Below, one piece after another: positions 1 to 10,472 of a DNA stretch of 64,000 bases. Position 1 is the first letter of the stretch; each line of letters begins with the position of its first letter. Below the pieces are notes generated by a model that was given only the letters and a program-made list of their open reading frames with translations, was not told the DNA's origin and searched no databases. The DNA comes from Streptomyces globisporus (GTDB lineage Bacteria; Actinomycetota; Actinomycetes; Streptomycetales; Streptomycetaceae): positions 124,001 through 188,000 of the forward strand of contig BMTG01000002.1 in NCBI GenBank assembly GCA_014649555.1. Direction: 5' to 3'. Made by a program: the position numbers and the translations under genes.

Positions 1-237
1 ATCCGCGGCACCGAGGACCGGGTGGCCGCCCGGCTGGAGCGGGCGATCGAGGAGACCGGTGCGGACGAGGTGCTCGTCACGACCAGCACGTACGACCGGG
101 AGGCTCTGGTGGACTCGCTGCGGCGGCTCGCCCGGATCGCCCGCCCGCAGGGCCGGTCGGACGAACGGTGCCCGAGCCCTCACCCAGTGGGCCGCACGGC
201 GGGTCCCCACCCGGCCGCCACCGGCGTCGACGCCTAG
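1..237 (+). CDS. C-terminal end of a luciferase-like (LLM class) flavin-dependent oxidoreductase, partial
   Basis: The reading frame is open from the first base of the window and stops at 237, so only the last 78 residues are present. The segment carrying 'ADEVLVTTSTYDREAL' followed by a terminal helix rich in Arg and Leu matches the usual end of bacterial luciferase-like monooxygenases, where the last beta strand is followed by an amphipathic helix. The last 30 or so residues are Pro/Arg-rich and probably disordered. The flavin-binding core lies outside the window, so substrate cannot be judged. The next gene starts 68 bases downstream on the same strand. Confidence 0.6.
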   Translation: MRGTEDRVAARLERAIEETGADEVLVTTSTYDREALVDSLRRLARIARPQGRSDERCPSPHPVGRTAGPHPAATGVDA

Positions 238-305
238 AATCGGACTGTTTGTCCCTCAGGCCGTCCCCCAGCCGTCAGCATCCCACCCGTACGGAGCCGA
301 GCCCC

Positions 306-2732
306 ATGCACTCCCCCCACGATCCGTACGTCCGGGTGCGCGGCGCCCGCGAGCACAACCTCAAGGACGTCCAGGTCGACATCCCGCGCGACACCCTGAC
401 CGTGTTCACGGGTGTGTCGGGGTCGGGGAAGTCCTCGCTCGCCTTCGGGACCCTCTACGCGGAGGCCCAGCGCCGCTACTTCGAGTCCGTGGCCCCCTAC
501 GCCCGGCGGCTGATCCACCAGGTGGGGGCGCCCGCCGTCGGGGAGATCACCGGGCTGCCGCCGGCCGTCTCGCTGGAGCAGCGGCGCTCCGCGCCGGGGG
601 CCCGGTCGTCCGTCGGGACGGTCACCACGCTCTCCAACTCGCTGCGGATGCTCTTCTCCCGGGCCGGGGACTATCCGCCGGGGGCCGAGCGGCTGGACTC
701 CGACTCCTTCTCGCCCAACACCGCCGTCGGGGCGTGCCCGGAGTGCCACGGGCTGGGGCGGATCCACCGGACGGACGAGGAGCTGCTCGTCCCGGATCCC
801 TCGCTGTCGATCCGGGAGGGGGCGATCGCCGCCTGGCCGGGGGCGTGGCAGGGGAAGAATCTGCGGGATGTGCTGGACGCGCTGGGCTACGACGTCGACC
901 GACCGTGGCGGGAGCTGGATCCCAAGGATCGTGAGTGGATCCTGTTCACCGACGAGCAGCCGGTGGTGACGGTGCATCCGGTGCGGGACGCGGGCCGGAT
1001 CCAACGCCCGTACCAGGGAACGTACATGAGCGCGCGGCGCTATGTGCTGCACACCTTCGCCGACACCAGGAGCCGGTCGCTGCGGGCCAAGGCGGAGCGC
1101 TTCCTGACCAGCGCGCCGTGCCCGGTGTGCGGCGGGAGCCGGCTGCGGCCCGAGGCGATGGCGGTGACCTTCACCGGACGGACCATCGCGGAGCTGGCCG
1201 GGCTGCCGCTGTCGGTGCTGGCGGAGGTGCTGGCCGGGGCGGGCGCGGGCGGCGAGGAGACGGCCCGGGTGCTGACGGCGGATCTGCTGGCGCGGATCGG
1301 GACGGTGACGGAGCTGGGGCTCGGCTATCTGAGCCTGGACCGGACGGCCCCGACACTGTCCTCGGGTGAGCTGCAACGGCTCCGGCTGGCCACGCAGTTG
1401 CGGTCGGGTCTCTTCGGTGTCGTGTACGTCCTGGACGAGCCGTCGGCCGGGCTGCATCCGGCGGACACCGAGGCGCTGCTCGGGGTGCTGGGCCGGCTGA
1501 AGGAAGCAGGGAACTCGGTCTTCGTCGTGGAGCACCAGATGGACGTGGTGCGGCGGGCGGACTGGCTGGTGGACGTGGGCCCGCTGGCCGGGGAGCACGG
1601 CGGGCGGGTGCTGCACAGCGGGCCGCCGGAGGGGCTCGCCCAGGTCCCGGAGTCGGCGACCCGCCGCTTCCTGTTCCCCGAGGATGGCCGGGACCCCGCG
1701 CCGGTAAGCGAGCCACGCACGCCGTCCGGGTGGATCCGGCTCACCGGCGTGGAGCGGCACAATGTGCGCGGCGTCGACGCGGCGTTCCCGCTCGGGGTGT
1801 TCACGGCGGTGACCGGGGTGTCCGGCTCGGGCAAGTCGACCCTGGTCGGCCAGGTGCTCGCCGGGGTACTGGCCGACCGGCAGGCAGGTGAGGAGGCGAC
1901 CGGGGCCGGCGAGCGGTTCTGCGCTTCCGTCACCGGTCTTGAGGCGGTGGACCGGCTCGTCCAGGTCGACCAGAAGCCCATCGGGCGGACGCCCCGGTCC
2001 AATCTGGCGACGTACACCGGCCTGTTCGACGCCGTACGGAAGCTGTTCGCGCGGACGGAGACGGCACGGGAGCGCGGCTTCGGCGCGGGGCGGTTCTCGT
2101 TCAACGTGAGCGGCGGGCGGTGCGAGACCTGCCAGGGTGAGGGATTCGTCTCGGTGGAGCTGCTGTTCCTGCCCAGCACCTACGCGCCCTGCCCGGACTG
2201 TCACGGTGCCCGCTACAACCCGGAGACCCTGGACATCACGCTGGACGGCCTGACGATCGCTCAGGTCCTTGATCTGACCGTGGAGTCGGCGGCGTCGTTC
2301 TTCTCCGGGACGCCCGCCGCCGGGCGTGCGCTCAGGACCCTGCTGGACGTGGGGCTCGGCTATCTGCGGCTCGGCCAGCCCGCCACGGAGCTGTCCGGCG
2401 GCGAGGCGCAGCGCATCAAGCTGGCGACGGAGCTCCAGCGCACCCGGCGCGGGCACACGCTGTATCTGCTGGACGAGCCGACGACAGGCCTGCATCCGGC
2501 CGATGTGGAGGTGCTGATGCGGCAGTTGCACGCGCTGGTCGACGGCGGGAGCACGGTGGTGGTCGTGGAGCACGACATGGCCGTCGTGGCGGGCGCGGAC
2601 CATGTCATCGACCTGGGCCCGGAGGGCGGCGACCGGGGCGGCCGGATCGTCGCGGCCGGCACCCCGGCGGAGGTGGCGCGTAGCGCCGGGAGCCGTACGG
2701 CGCCGTATCTGGCGAAGGCGCTGGGAAGCTGA
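306..2732 (+). CDS. UvrA-like ABC-type excinuclease subunit paralogue, short form
   Basis: This 808-residue protein has the two tandem ABC ATPase halves of UvrA. Two Walker A motifs 'GVSGSGKS' are visible, near residues 36 and 510, and two signature-plus-Walker B blocks end in 'LDEP'. Zinc-finger cysteine pairs are seen as CPECHG, CPVCGG, CETCQG and CPDCHG. It is clearly shorter than housekeeping UvrA (roughly 950-1000 residues), which fits the UvrA2/DrrC-like class linked in other actinomycetes to DNA-drug tolerance rather than standard repair. No UvrB or UvrC gene is near. The frame opens further upstream (168), but the ATG at 306 begins the conserved 'VRGAREHNLKDV' region, so it is preferred. 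A perfect 17-bp terminator hairpin follows. Confidence 0.88.
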   Translation: MHSPHDPYVRVRGAREHNLKDVQVDIPRDTLTVFTGVSGSGKSSLAFGTLYAEAQRRYFESVAPYARRLIHQVGAPAVGEITGLPPAVSLEQRRSAPGARSSVGTVTTLSNSLRMLFSRAGDYPPGAERLDSDSFSPNTAVGACPECHGLGRIHRTDEELLVPDPSLSIREGAIAAWPGAWQGKNLRDVLDALGYDVDRPWRELDPKDREWILFTDEQPVVTVHPVRDAGRIQRPYQGTYMSARRYVLHTFADTRSRSLRAKAERFLTSAPCPVCGGSRLRPEAMAVTFTGRTIAELAGLPLSVLAEVLAGAGAGGEETARVLTADLLARIGTVTELGLGYLSLDRTAPTLSSGELQRLRLATQLRSGLFGVVYVLDEPSAGLHPADTEALLGVLGRLKEAGNSVFVVEHQMDVVRRADWLVDVGPLAGEHGGRVLHSGPPEGLAQVPESATRRFLFPEDGRDPAPVSEPRTPSGWIRLTGVERHNVRGVDAAFPLGVFTAVTGVSGSGKSTLVGQVLAGVLADRQAGEEATGAGERFCASVTGLEAVDRLVQVDQKPIGRTPRSNLATYTGLFDAVRKLFARTETARERGFGAGRFSFNVSGGRCETCQGEGFVSVELLFLPSTYAPCPDCHGARYNPETLDITLDGLTIAQVLDLTVESAASFFSGTPAAGRALRTLLDVGLGYLRLGQPATELSGGEAQRIKLATELQRTRRGHTLYLLDEPTTGLHPADVEVLMRQLHALVDGGSTVVVVEHDMAVVAGADHVIDLGPEGGDRGGRIVAAGTPAEVARSAGSRTAPYLAKALGS

Positions 2733-2739
2733 CATCGCC

Positions 2740-2781
2740 GATCCCGTACGGCTCCGGACGTGATCGGAGCCGTACGGGATC
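2740..2781. terminator. Bidirectional terminator between uvrA-like gene and sdhB
   Basis: A perfect 17-base inverted repeat (2740-2756 and 2765-2781, arms beginning GATCCCGTACGG) encloses an 8-base loop. It sits exactly between the convergent ends of the UvrA-like gene (2732) and sdhB (2793), so it can end transcription from both sides. There is no U-run, as is normal in Streptomyces. Confidence 0.85.
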
Positions 2782-2792
2782 AACTCCCCTGG

Positions 2793-3535
2793 TCAGCGGC
2801 GGACTTTACGGGTCGCCCGCAGCCACTCCTTGTTCATCGCGGCGATCGACGGCAGCGGGATGCCCTTCGGGCAGGCCGTGGCGCATTCGCCGGTCAGGGT
2901 GCAGCCGCCGAAGCCCTCCTCGTCCATCTGGGCCACCATGTCCAGGACGCGGGTCTCGCGTTCGGGGGCGCCCTGCGGCAGGACGTTGAGGTGGTTGACC
3001 TTCGCCGAGGTGAAGAGCATCGCCGAGCCGTTGGGGCAGGCCGCGACGCAGGCTCCGCAGCCGATGCACTCGGCGTGCTCGAAGGCGAAGTCGGCGTCCG
3101 GCTTGGGTACCGGGGTGGCATGGGCGTCCGGGGCGGTGCCGGTCGGGGCGGAGATGTAGCCGCCGGACTGGATGATCCGGTCGAACGAGGAGCGGTCGAC
3201 GACCAGGTCCTTGATGACCGGGAAGGCGGAGGCGCGCCAGGGCTCGATGTCGATCGTGTCGCCGTCGGAGAAGGACCGCATGTGGAGCTGGCAGGTGGTG
3301 GTGCGCTCCGGGCCGTGGGCGTCGCCGTTGATGACGAGGCTGCACGCGCCGCAGATGCCCTCGCGGCAGTCGTGGTCGAAGGCGACGGGCTCGTCCCCGG
3401 CGAGGGTGAGTTCCTCGTTGAGGGTGTCGAGCATCTCCAGGAACGACATGTCGGCGGAGATGTTGTCGACTTCGTAGGTGGCCATGGCGCCGGGCTCTTC
3501 GGCGTTGCGCTGACGCCAGACGCGCAGGGTGAGCT

Positions 3536-3539
<4 letters not shown>
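2793..3539 (-). CDS. sdhB: Succinate dehydrogenase/fumarate reductase iron-sulfur subunit
   Basis: This 248-residue subunit carries electrons from the flavoprotein to the membrane quinone site. The N-terminal plant-type ferredoxin domain has the [2Fe-2S] cysteines in '[16 protein letters not shown]' and a fourth Cys shortly after. The C-terminal half has '[12 protein letters not shown]' and 'ECATACPKG' for the [4Fe-4S] and [3Fe-4S] clusters. The ATG at 3539 overlaps the stop of sdhA by four bases (ATGA), so translation is probably coupled. A longer open frame upstream is antisense noise within sdhA. It is last in the sdhC-sdhA-sdhB operon. Confidence 0.95.
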
Positions 3540-5485
<1,946 letters not shown>

Positions 5486-5486
5486 G

Positions 5487-6191
5487 TCAGCTCACCACTC
5501 CGGTCATGACGGCGACGGGTACGGAGATGAAGCCCAGGGTCAGCACCGCAGCGAGGGCGTTGGCGAGGGTCTTCAGGATGCGGTCGCGGGTCGCGTTGCC
5601 GACGCCGAGGGTCTGTGCGGCGCTCCAGAATCCGTGCTGGACGTGCAGACCCATGGCGAGCACCGCGACGATGTAGATGACGTTGCCGTACCAGGTCGAG
5701 AAGGTGTCGATGACGTTCTGGTAGGGGTGCCCGGCCTCGAAGCTCGTGTGCACGGTGCCGGTCGTCAGGTCGAGGATGTGCCAGACGATGAAGAGCGCGA
5801 GGATGATGCCGCCCCAGCGCATCGTCCGGGTGGCGTAGCTCGCGCGGGCCTTCTTGTGGACGTACTTGGCGGGGCGCGCCCTGATGTCGCGGCGGCTCAG
5901 CTGGTACGCCGAGACGCCGTGCAGCACGACGGCGGCGACGAGCCCCACGCGGACGATCCAGAGCGCCCACTCGTAGTGCAGGATCGGTTCGCCCATGGTG
6001 CGCAGCCAGTGGGCGTACCCGTCGAATTCCCCGGGTCCGAAGAAGATCTTCAGGTTGCCCACCATGTGGGCGACGAGATATCCGAGCATGACCAGACCGG
6101 TCACGGCCATGATCGTCTTCTTGCCGACGGTCGAGTCCCAGAGCGTACGCGTCATCGACGGCCGTCGGTCCGTCCGCGTTGCCAATGCCAT
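5487..6191 (-). CDS. sdhC: Succinate dehydrogenase cytochrome b subunit (single-subunit membrane anchor)
   Basis: The 234-residue membrane protein anchors SdhAB and binds haem b and quinone. Five hydrophobic segments can be read, starting with '[20 protein letters not shown]', and histidines suitable as haem ligands lie in helices 1, 2, 4 and 5 (for example in '[10 protein letters not shown]' and '[13 protein letters not shown]'). A fused five-helix anchor replaces the separate SdhC/SdhD of the standard enzyme. It is the first gene of the minus-strand operon. The start '[13 protein letters not shown]' at 6191 lies 96 bases from the divergent LysR gene, which probably controls it. Confidence 0.92.
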   Translation of the reverse strand: MALATRTDRRPSMTRTLWDSTVGKKTIMAVTGLVMLGYLVAHMVGNLKIFFGPGEFDGYAHWLRTMGEPILHYEWALWIVRVGLVAAVVLHGVSAYQLSRRDIRARPAKYVHKKARASYATRTMRWGGIILALFIVWHILDLTTGTVHTSFEAGHPYQNVIDTFSTWYGNVIYIVAVLAMGLHVQHGFWSAAQTLGVGNATRDRILKTLANALAAVLTLGFISVPVAVMTGVVS

Positions 6192-6250
6192 GGACACGAC
6201 GGTAGGGGCGGAGGGCCTGATCAGTCCAAGACATGGTCCGGCTGATCTCC

Positions 6251-6265
6251 ATAGGCAGAGCCTAT
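6251..6265. promoter_or_regulatory. T-N11-A LysR-type operator palindrome between sdhC and lysR
   Basis: The sequence ATAGGC-AGA-GCCTAT is a perfect 6-bp inverted repeat with a 3-base centre. Read as TAGGCAGAGCCTA (6252-6264) it satisfies the T-N11-A rule for LysR family binding sites. It ends 22 bases before the LysR ATG (6288) and begins 59 bases upstream of the sdhC start (6191), where a shared autoregulatory and activating site would be expected. Confidence 0.55.
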
Positions 6266-6287
6266 CGGTGAGGTCTATCGTCGGCGT

Positions 6288-7184
6288 ATGCACTTCCAGC
6301 AGCTCACCTACTTCGTGGCCGTCGCCGAGACCCGGCACTTCACCCGGGCCGCCGAGGCGGTGCATGTGTCGCAGCCCTCGCTCTCCCAGCAGATCCGGGC
6401 GCTGGAGGCGGAGCTGGGCGCGGATCTGTTCAGCCGGGCCCGGGGCAACATCACCCTCACCGACGCGGGCGAGGCGCTGCTGCCGCTGGCCCGGCGGATC
6501 CTCGCCGACGCGGAGACCGCGCGCCACGAGGTCCAGGAGCTGGTCTCGCTGCGCAGCGGCCGGGTGCGTCTCGGCGCGACGCCCAGCCTGTGCACCGGGC
6601 TGCTGCCGGACCTGCTGCGCGCCTTCCACGACCGGCATCCGGGGGTGCGGCTGCTGCTGGAGGAGGGCGGCTCGCACGACCTCGTACGTCAGCTGGCGCG
6701 CGGGGCGCTCGACCTGGCGCTGGTGGTGCTGCCGCTGCCGGCCGCCTCGCCCGCGCTGACCACGGTGGAGCTGCTGCGGGAGGACCTGGTGGTGGTCTCC
6801 GCGGCGACGGAGCCGCCACCGGGACGGGACGGCTCGATCCGGATCGCGGATCTGGAGGGGGCGCCGCTGGTGATGTTCCGGCACGGGTACAACCTGCGGG
6901 AGCTGACGCTCGCCGCGTGCCGCGCGGAGGGCTTCGAGCCGACGTTCACCGTCGAGGGCGGCGAGATGGACGCGGTGCTCGGTTTCGTACGGGCGGGGCT
7001 CGGCATCGCCGTGGTGCCGAGCATGGTCGCCGCCCGGGCGGGCCACGACCTGCGCAGGACCGCGCTGGCCGGGGGCGGGCTGCGGCGCACGATCGCGCTG
7101 GCGCACCGCAGCGACGTGGACCCGCCCCGGGCCGCGCGCGAACTCCAGCGGATGCTGCTGGAGCACCGGCCGGTGTCCGGCTGA
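6288..7184 (+). CDS. LysR family transcriptional regulator
   Basis: The 298-residue protein has the N-terminal winged helix-turn-helix typical of LysR proteins ('FVAVAETRHFTRAAEAVHVSQ' followed by the 'PSLSQQIRALEAELGADLF' recognition region) and a C-terminal periplasmic-binding-like effector domain. It is transcribed divergently from sdhC with a T-N11-A palindrome between them, so the obvious inferred target is the sdhCAB operon. The effector is unknown; a dicarboxylate or redox-linked metabolite would make sense. It converges with the cyclic-di-GMP gene, with a small hairpin between. Confidence 0.9.
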   Translation: MHFQQLTYFVAVAETRHFTRAAEAVHVSQPSLSQQIRALEAELGADLFSRARGNITLTDAGEALLPLARRILADAETARHEVQELVSLRSGRVRLGATPSLCTGLLPDLLRAFHDRHPGVRLLLEEGGSHDLVRQLARGALDLALVVLPLPAASPALTTVELLREDLVVVSAATEPPPGRDGSIRIADLEGAPLVMFRHGYNLRELTLAACRAEGFEPTFTVEGGEMDAVLGFVRAGLGIAVVPSMVAARAGHDLRRTALAGGGLRRTIALAHRSDVDPPRAARELQRMLLEHRPVSG

Positions 7185-7197
7185 CGTGGGCCCGGCG

Positions 7198-7220
7198 GCC
7201 GGGCGGGGTCCCCGCCCGGC
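7198..7220. terminator. Hairpin between lysR and the convergent PAS-GGDEF-EAL gene
   Basis: GCCGGGCGG (7198-7206) pairs with CCGCCCGGC (7212-7220) across a 5-base centre. It lies in the 42-base gap between two convergent stop codons, so it is a likely bidirectional terminator. Confidence 0.6.
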
Positions 7221-7226
7221 GACCGC

Positions 7227-9401
7227 TCAGACCGCGTCCGCCAGCAGCAGGGAGTGGATGCGGTCCGGGGCCCCGGGGCGGGCGTAGTACCAGCCCTGGG
7301 CGGTGTCGCAGCCGATCCGGCGCAGCTGCTCGGCCTGCGCGCCCGTCTCCACGCCCTCCACCGTGACGGCCAGCTCCAGGCTGTGGGCCAGCGACACGAT
7401 GCCCTCGACGATCTTCAGATCGACCGGGTCCGCCGGATGCTGCTGCATACCCCGGGTGAAGGAACGGTCCAGCTTGAGCACGCTCACCGGCAGCCGGCGC
7501 AGGTTCGCCAGGTTCGAGTAGCCCGTGCCGAAGTCGTCGAGCGCGATGTCGACGCCCATCTCCGCGAGCTGCCGCAGCGGCTTGAGGAGATCGTCGTCGG
7601 CCCCGATCAGCGCGGACTCGGTCACCTCCAGGCAGAGCGCCCCCGGCTCCAGACCGCAACGTTCCAGCACGTCGACCGTCTCCGCGACCAGCCGGGGATG
7701 GTGCAGCTGGGTCGGCGACAGGTTGACGTTGATCCGCAACGGACCGCCGTCGCTGTGCCGCTCCTGCCAGAAGTTCGCCTGCCGTACGGACTCCTCCAGC
7801 ACCCAGCGGCCGAGCGGCACGATGAGGCCGGTGTGCTCGGCGAGCGGGATGAACCGGTCGGGGCCGAGCACCCCGTGCTGCGGATGGCACCACCGTACGA
7901 GCGCCTCCGCGCCGTGCACCGTGCCGTCGCCCAGGTGCACGAGCGGCTGGTACTCGATGAAGAACTCGCCCCGGTCCAGGGCGGCCGGGAGCGCGGTGGT
8001 CAGCCCGTGCCGGGTGATGGCGCGCTCGTCGGCCTCCGCGTCGGCGAGCTGGAAACGGTTGCCGCCCGCCGCCTTGGCCCGGTACATCGTGATGTCGGCG
8101 CTGCGCAGCACCTCGGCGGCGCTGCGCTCTCCGGACGGCCCTTCGACGATGCCGATCGAGCCCCGGACCGAGAGCTCACGCCCGTCGAGGCGGATCGGGG
8201 TGGCGAGCGCATGGAGGATGCGGCCGGCCAGTTCGTGCACCTCTTCGGCCGTGTCCGGCCCGGTGGTCAGGGCGACGAACTCGTCGCCGCCGAGCCGGGC
8301 GACCATCTCGCCGGGCGCGGTGGCGCAGCTCTGGAGCCGGTCGGCGACCTCGACCAACAGGCGGTCGCCGGCGGCGTGGCCGAGGCTGTCGTTGATGGCC
8401 TTGAAGCCGTCGAGGTCGAGGTAGCAGAGACCGAAGCGGACACCGTCCCGGGCGGTGAGGGCCTTCTCCAGGCGCTCGAAGAACAGAGTCCGGTTGGGCA
8501 GGCCGGTGAGCGCGTCGTGGGTGGCCTCGTACCGCAGCCGCAGGTTGAGCAGCCGGCGCTCGGTGGTGTCCTCCATCAGCGCCAGCTGGTACTCGGGGCG
8601 GCCCTCGGAGTCGCGCAGCAGCGAGACGGTGAGGTTGGTCCACAGGACGGTGCCGTCGTTGCGGTAGTACGCCTTCTCGACCCGGTAGTGCTCGCGTTCG
8701 CCGCGTACCAGCTCGTCGTAGTACTTCCACACCTGCGGCGAGTCCTCGGGGTGGACCCACTCGTTCACCTTGTGGCTGCGGACGTGGTGTTCGAGACCGC
8801 CGAACATCCTGGTGAGCGTGTCGTTGATCTCCAGGATGTTGCCGTCCAGGTCGGCGATGCCGATGCCGATGGCGGCGTCCTTGAAGACCGCGCGGAACCG
8901 GGCCTCGGTGGCGTGCAGGGCCTCTTCGGCGTGCGAACGGGCCGTCAGCGCCGAGCGGGCGATGGCCTCCTGCTCGGCGAGCGTGCGCTCGCGCAGGGCC
9001 CCGGTGAACCCGGCGGCCAGCGTGTGCTGGATCCGGGCGCAGCGGGCCCGGCCGTCCTCGGTCGACAGCGGGCCGGGGCCGTTGCCGCCGCAGTAGAGGA
9101 CGAGGTAGGAGTCGACGACGCCGAGCGTGGAGCTGAGGGCGTCCGGATCGGTGCAGTGCGCGTCGATCAGGGCCGCGCCGATCCGCTGGGCGGGCGAGGC
9201 GTCGAAGGGGTGGGCGTGCAGGATGCCGTTCAGCTCGCGTGCCAGGGGCAGCAGATGCTGTTCGAACTCCGGCCGGGTGAGGGAGGTGGCCGTCAGGGGG
9301 AAGATGGCCCGGCTCCAGATTCTGGCGAATCTCCGGAGCCGGCCCTCGGGGCCGTCGGGTTCCGCGTCCGGCTCTCCGGACGCCTGGGCGGGAATGGTCA
9401 C
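7227..9401 (-). CDS. rmdA: PAS-GGDEF-EAL cyclic-di-GMP turnover protein, RmdA type
   Basis: The 724-residue cytosolic protein has an uncharacterised N-terminal region (about 1-160), a PAS/PAC sensor (about 165-290), a GGDEF domain with intact 'RLGGDEF' near residue 370, and an EAL domain with intact 'EALVRW' near 499, 'TESALIG' and 'LDDFGTGYSNLANLRRLPV' near 620. Both the cyclase and the phosphodiesterase sites therefore look competent. In S. coelicolor the protein of this layout beside the second sdh locus is RmdA, a phosphodiesterase affecting development; the symbol rests on domain order and recalled neighbourhood. The GTG start at 9401 overlaps the stop of the methyltransferase gene as GTGA, and an earlier in-frame start would lie inside that gene. 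Confidence 0.85.
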   Translation of the reverse strand: MTIPAQASGEPDAEPDGPEGRLRRFARIWSRAIFPLTATSLTRPEFEQHLLPLARELNGILHAHPFDASPAQRIGAALIDAHCTDPDALSSTLGVVDSYLVLYCGGNGPGPLSTEDGRARCARIQHTLAAGFTGALRERTLAEQEAIARSALTARSHAEEALHATEARFRAVFKDAAIGIGIADLDGNILEINDTLTRMFGGLEHHVRSHKVNEWVHPEDSPQVWKYYDELVRGEREHYRVEKAYYRNDGTVLWTNLTVSLLRDSEGRPEYQLALMEDTTERRLLNLRLRYEATHDALTGLPNRTLFFERLEKALTARDGVRFGLCYLDLDGFKAINDSLGHAAGDRLLVEVADRLQSCATAPGEMVARLGGDEFVALTTGPDTAEEVHELAGRILHALATPIRLDGRELSVRGSIGIVEGPSGERSAAEVLRSADITMYRAKAAGGNRFQLADAEADERAITRHGLTTALPAALDRGEFFIEYQPLVHLGDGTVHGAEALVRWCHPQHGVLGPDRFIPLAEHTGLIVPLGRWVLEESVRQANFWQERHSDGGPLRINVNLSPTQLHHPRLVAETVDVLERCGLEPGALCLEVTESALIGADDDLLKPLRQLAEMGVDIALDDFGTGYSNLANLRRLPVSVLKLDRSFTRGMQQHPADPVDLKIVEGIVSLAHSLELAVTVEGVETGAQAEQLRRIGCDTAQGWYYARPGAPDRIHSLLLADAV

Positions 9402-10216
9402 GCCTTGCGCCCGACCCCGCCGAAGCCCGAGAAGGCGTACGGGTCTTCCTGCTCCGGCGACTGCGGGGTGTCGGGCCGCCATTCGGGCATCGACACGAGT
9501 CCCGGTTCGACCATCTCGTAGCCCTCGAAGAACCGGCCGATCTCCTCGTGCGAGCGCATGATCAGCGGGTTGCGGATGTTCTTGTAGACGCCGACCGTGC
9601 CGGCCGCCTCCTCCTTGGGCAGCGGGATGCCCTCGTACGAGGCGTGGGTGAGGACGAGGAGACTGCCGGGGGCCAGCGCCTCGCGCAGTTCGGCGACCGC
9701 GGCGTACGGCTCGTCGGCGTCCTCGATGAAGTGGAGCACCGCGACGAGCAGCAGGGCCACCGGCCGGTCCAGGTCGAGCAGTCCGGTGATCTCCGGGTTC
9801 GCCAGGATCTCCTTGGGACGGCGCAGGTCGGCGGCGGCGATGACCGCGCGATCGTTGCCCTCCAGGACGGCCTGGCTGTGGGCGACGGCGACCGGGTCGT
9901 GGTCGACGTAGGCCACCTTGGCGCCGGGGTCGGCGGCCTGGGCGACCTCGTGGACGTTGCCGAACGTCGGGATGCCGGAGCCGATGTCCAGGAACTGGTC
10001 GATGCCCGAGTCGACGGCGTGGCGGACGGCCCGGCGCATAAAGGCGCGATTGGCCTGCATGATCTTGGGAAGGCCCGGGAGGAACTCCATGGCCTTGCGC
10101 GCGGCTTCCCGGTCCACCTCGAAATTGTGCGATCCGCCCAGATAGAAGTCGTACATGCGGGACACGCTCGGCACCGAAATGTCTATGCCCTGCGGTGCCC
10201 AGGCGGGACGCTCCAT
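9398..10216 (-). CDS. SAM-dependent methyltransferase (DUF574 / Methyltransf_19 family)
   Basis: The 272-residue protein belongs to the actinomycete family typified by 'SVSRMYDFYLGGSHNFEVDR' near the N-terminus. The SAM-binding motif I appears as 'QFLDIGSGIPTFGNVHEVAQ' and the acidic loop as 'VAYVDHDPVAVAHS'. Substrates are unknown for almost all members. The ATG at 10216 has GGAG a few bases upstream; a GTG at 10240 is possible but has a poorer ribosome site. Its TGA overlaps the GTG of the cyclic-di-GMP gene by four bases, so the two proteins are probably made in a fixed ratio. Confidence 0.88.
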   Translation of the reverse strand: MERPAWAPQGIDISVPSVSRMYDFYLGGSHNFEVDREAARKAMEFLPGLPKIMQANRAFMRRAVRHAVDSGIDQFLDIGSGIPTFGNVHEVAQAADPGAKVAYVDHDPVAVAHSQAVLEGNDRAVIAAADLRRPKEILANPEITGLLDLDRPVALLLVAVLHFIEDADEPYAAVAELREALAPGSLLVLTHASYEGIPLPKEEAAGTVGVYKNIRNPLIMRSHEEIGRFFEGYEMVEPGLVSMPEWRPDTPQSPEQEDPYAFSGFGGVGRKA

Positions 10217-10358
10217 CGATGTCTCCAACAAGTTCGCCACGGCGATCCGGCCATGTTCATGGTCAGTGTTGACCAGAGGCTACTGATCGGCCGCCAAGAG
10301 AGCGAGTGGAAACGGAAATTGGCGATCCGTTATTGGTCACACTCAGGTGGCATACCCG

Positions 10359-10400
10359 GCCGGTCCGTCGCTGCGCGTGTGCGGACAGCGACGGACCGGC
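10359..10400. terminator. Terminator downstream of the repeat lipoprotein gene
   Basis: A perfect 15-bp stem (10359-10373 and 10386-10400, arms starting GCCGGTCCGTCG) with a 12-base loop lies 73 bases beyond the lipoprotein stop, on the minus-strand reading, and upstream of the methyltransferase start. It separates the two minus-strand transcription units. Confidence 0.75.
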
Positions 10401-10472
10401 ACTCCGGGCGCCGTTTCCCGGTGGTTCGGGGCCACTTGGGGCTCCTGGGCGATTGTTCTGCGGAGTCCGTGA

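Noticed and set aside
234-2783. 849-residue open frame on the minus strand over the UvrA-like gene
   Set aside because: Composition is Arg/Pro/Gly-rich noise and it lies antisense to a protein with intact ABC motifs.
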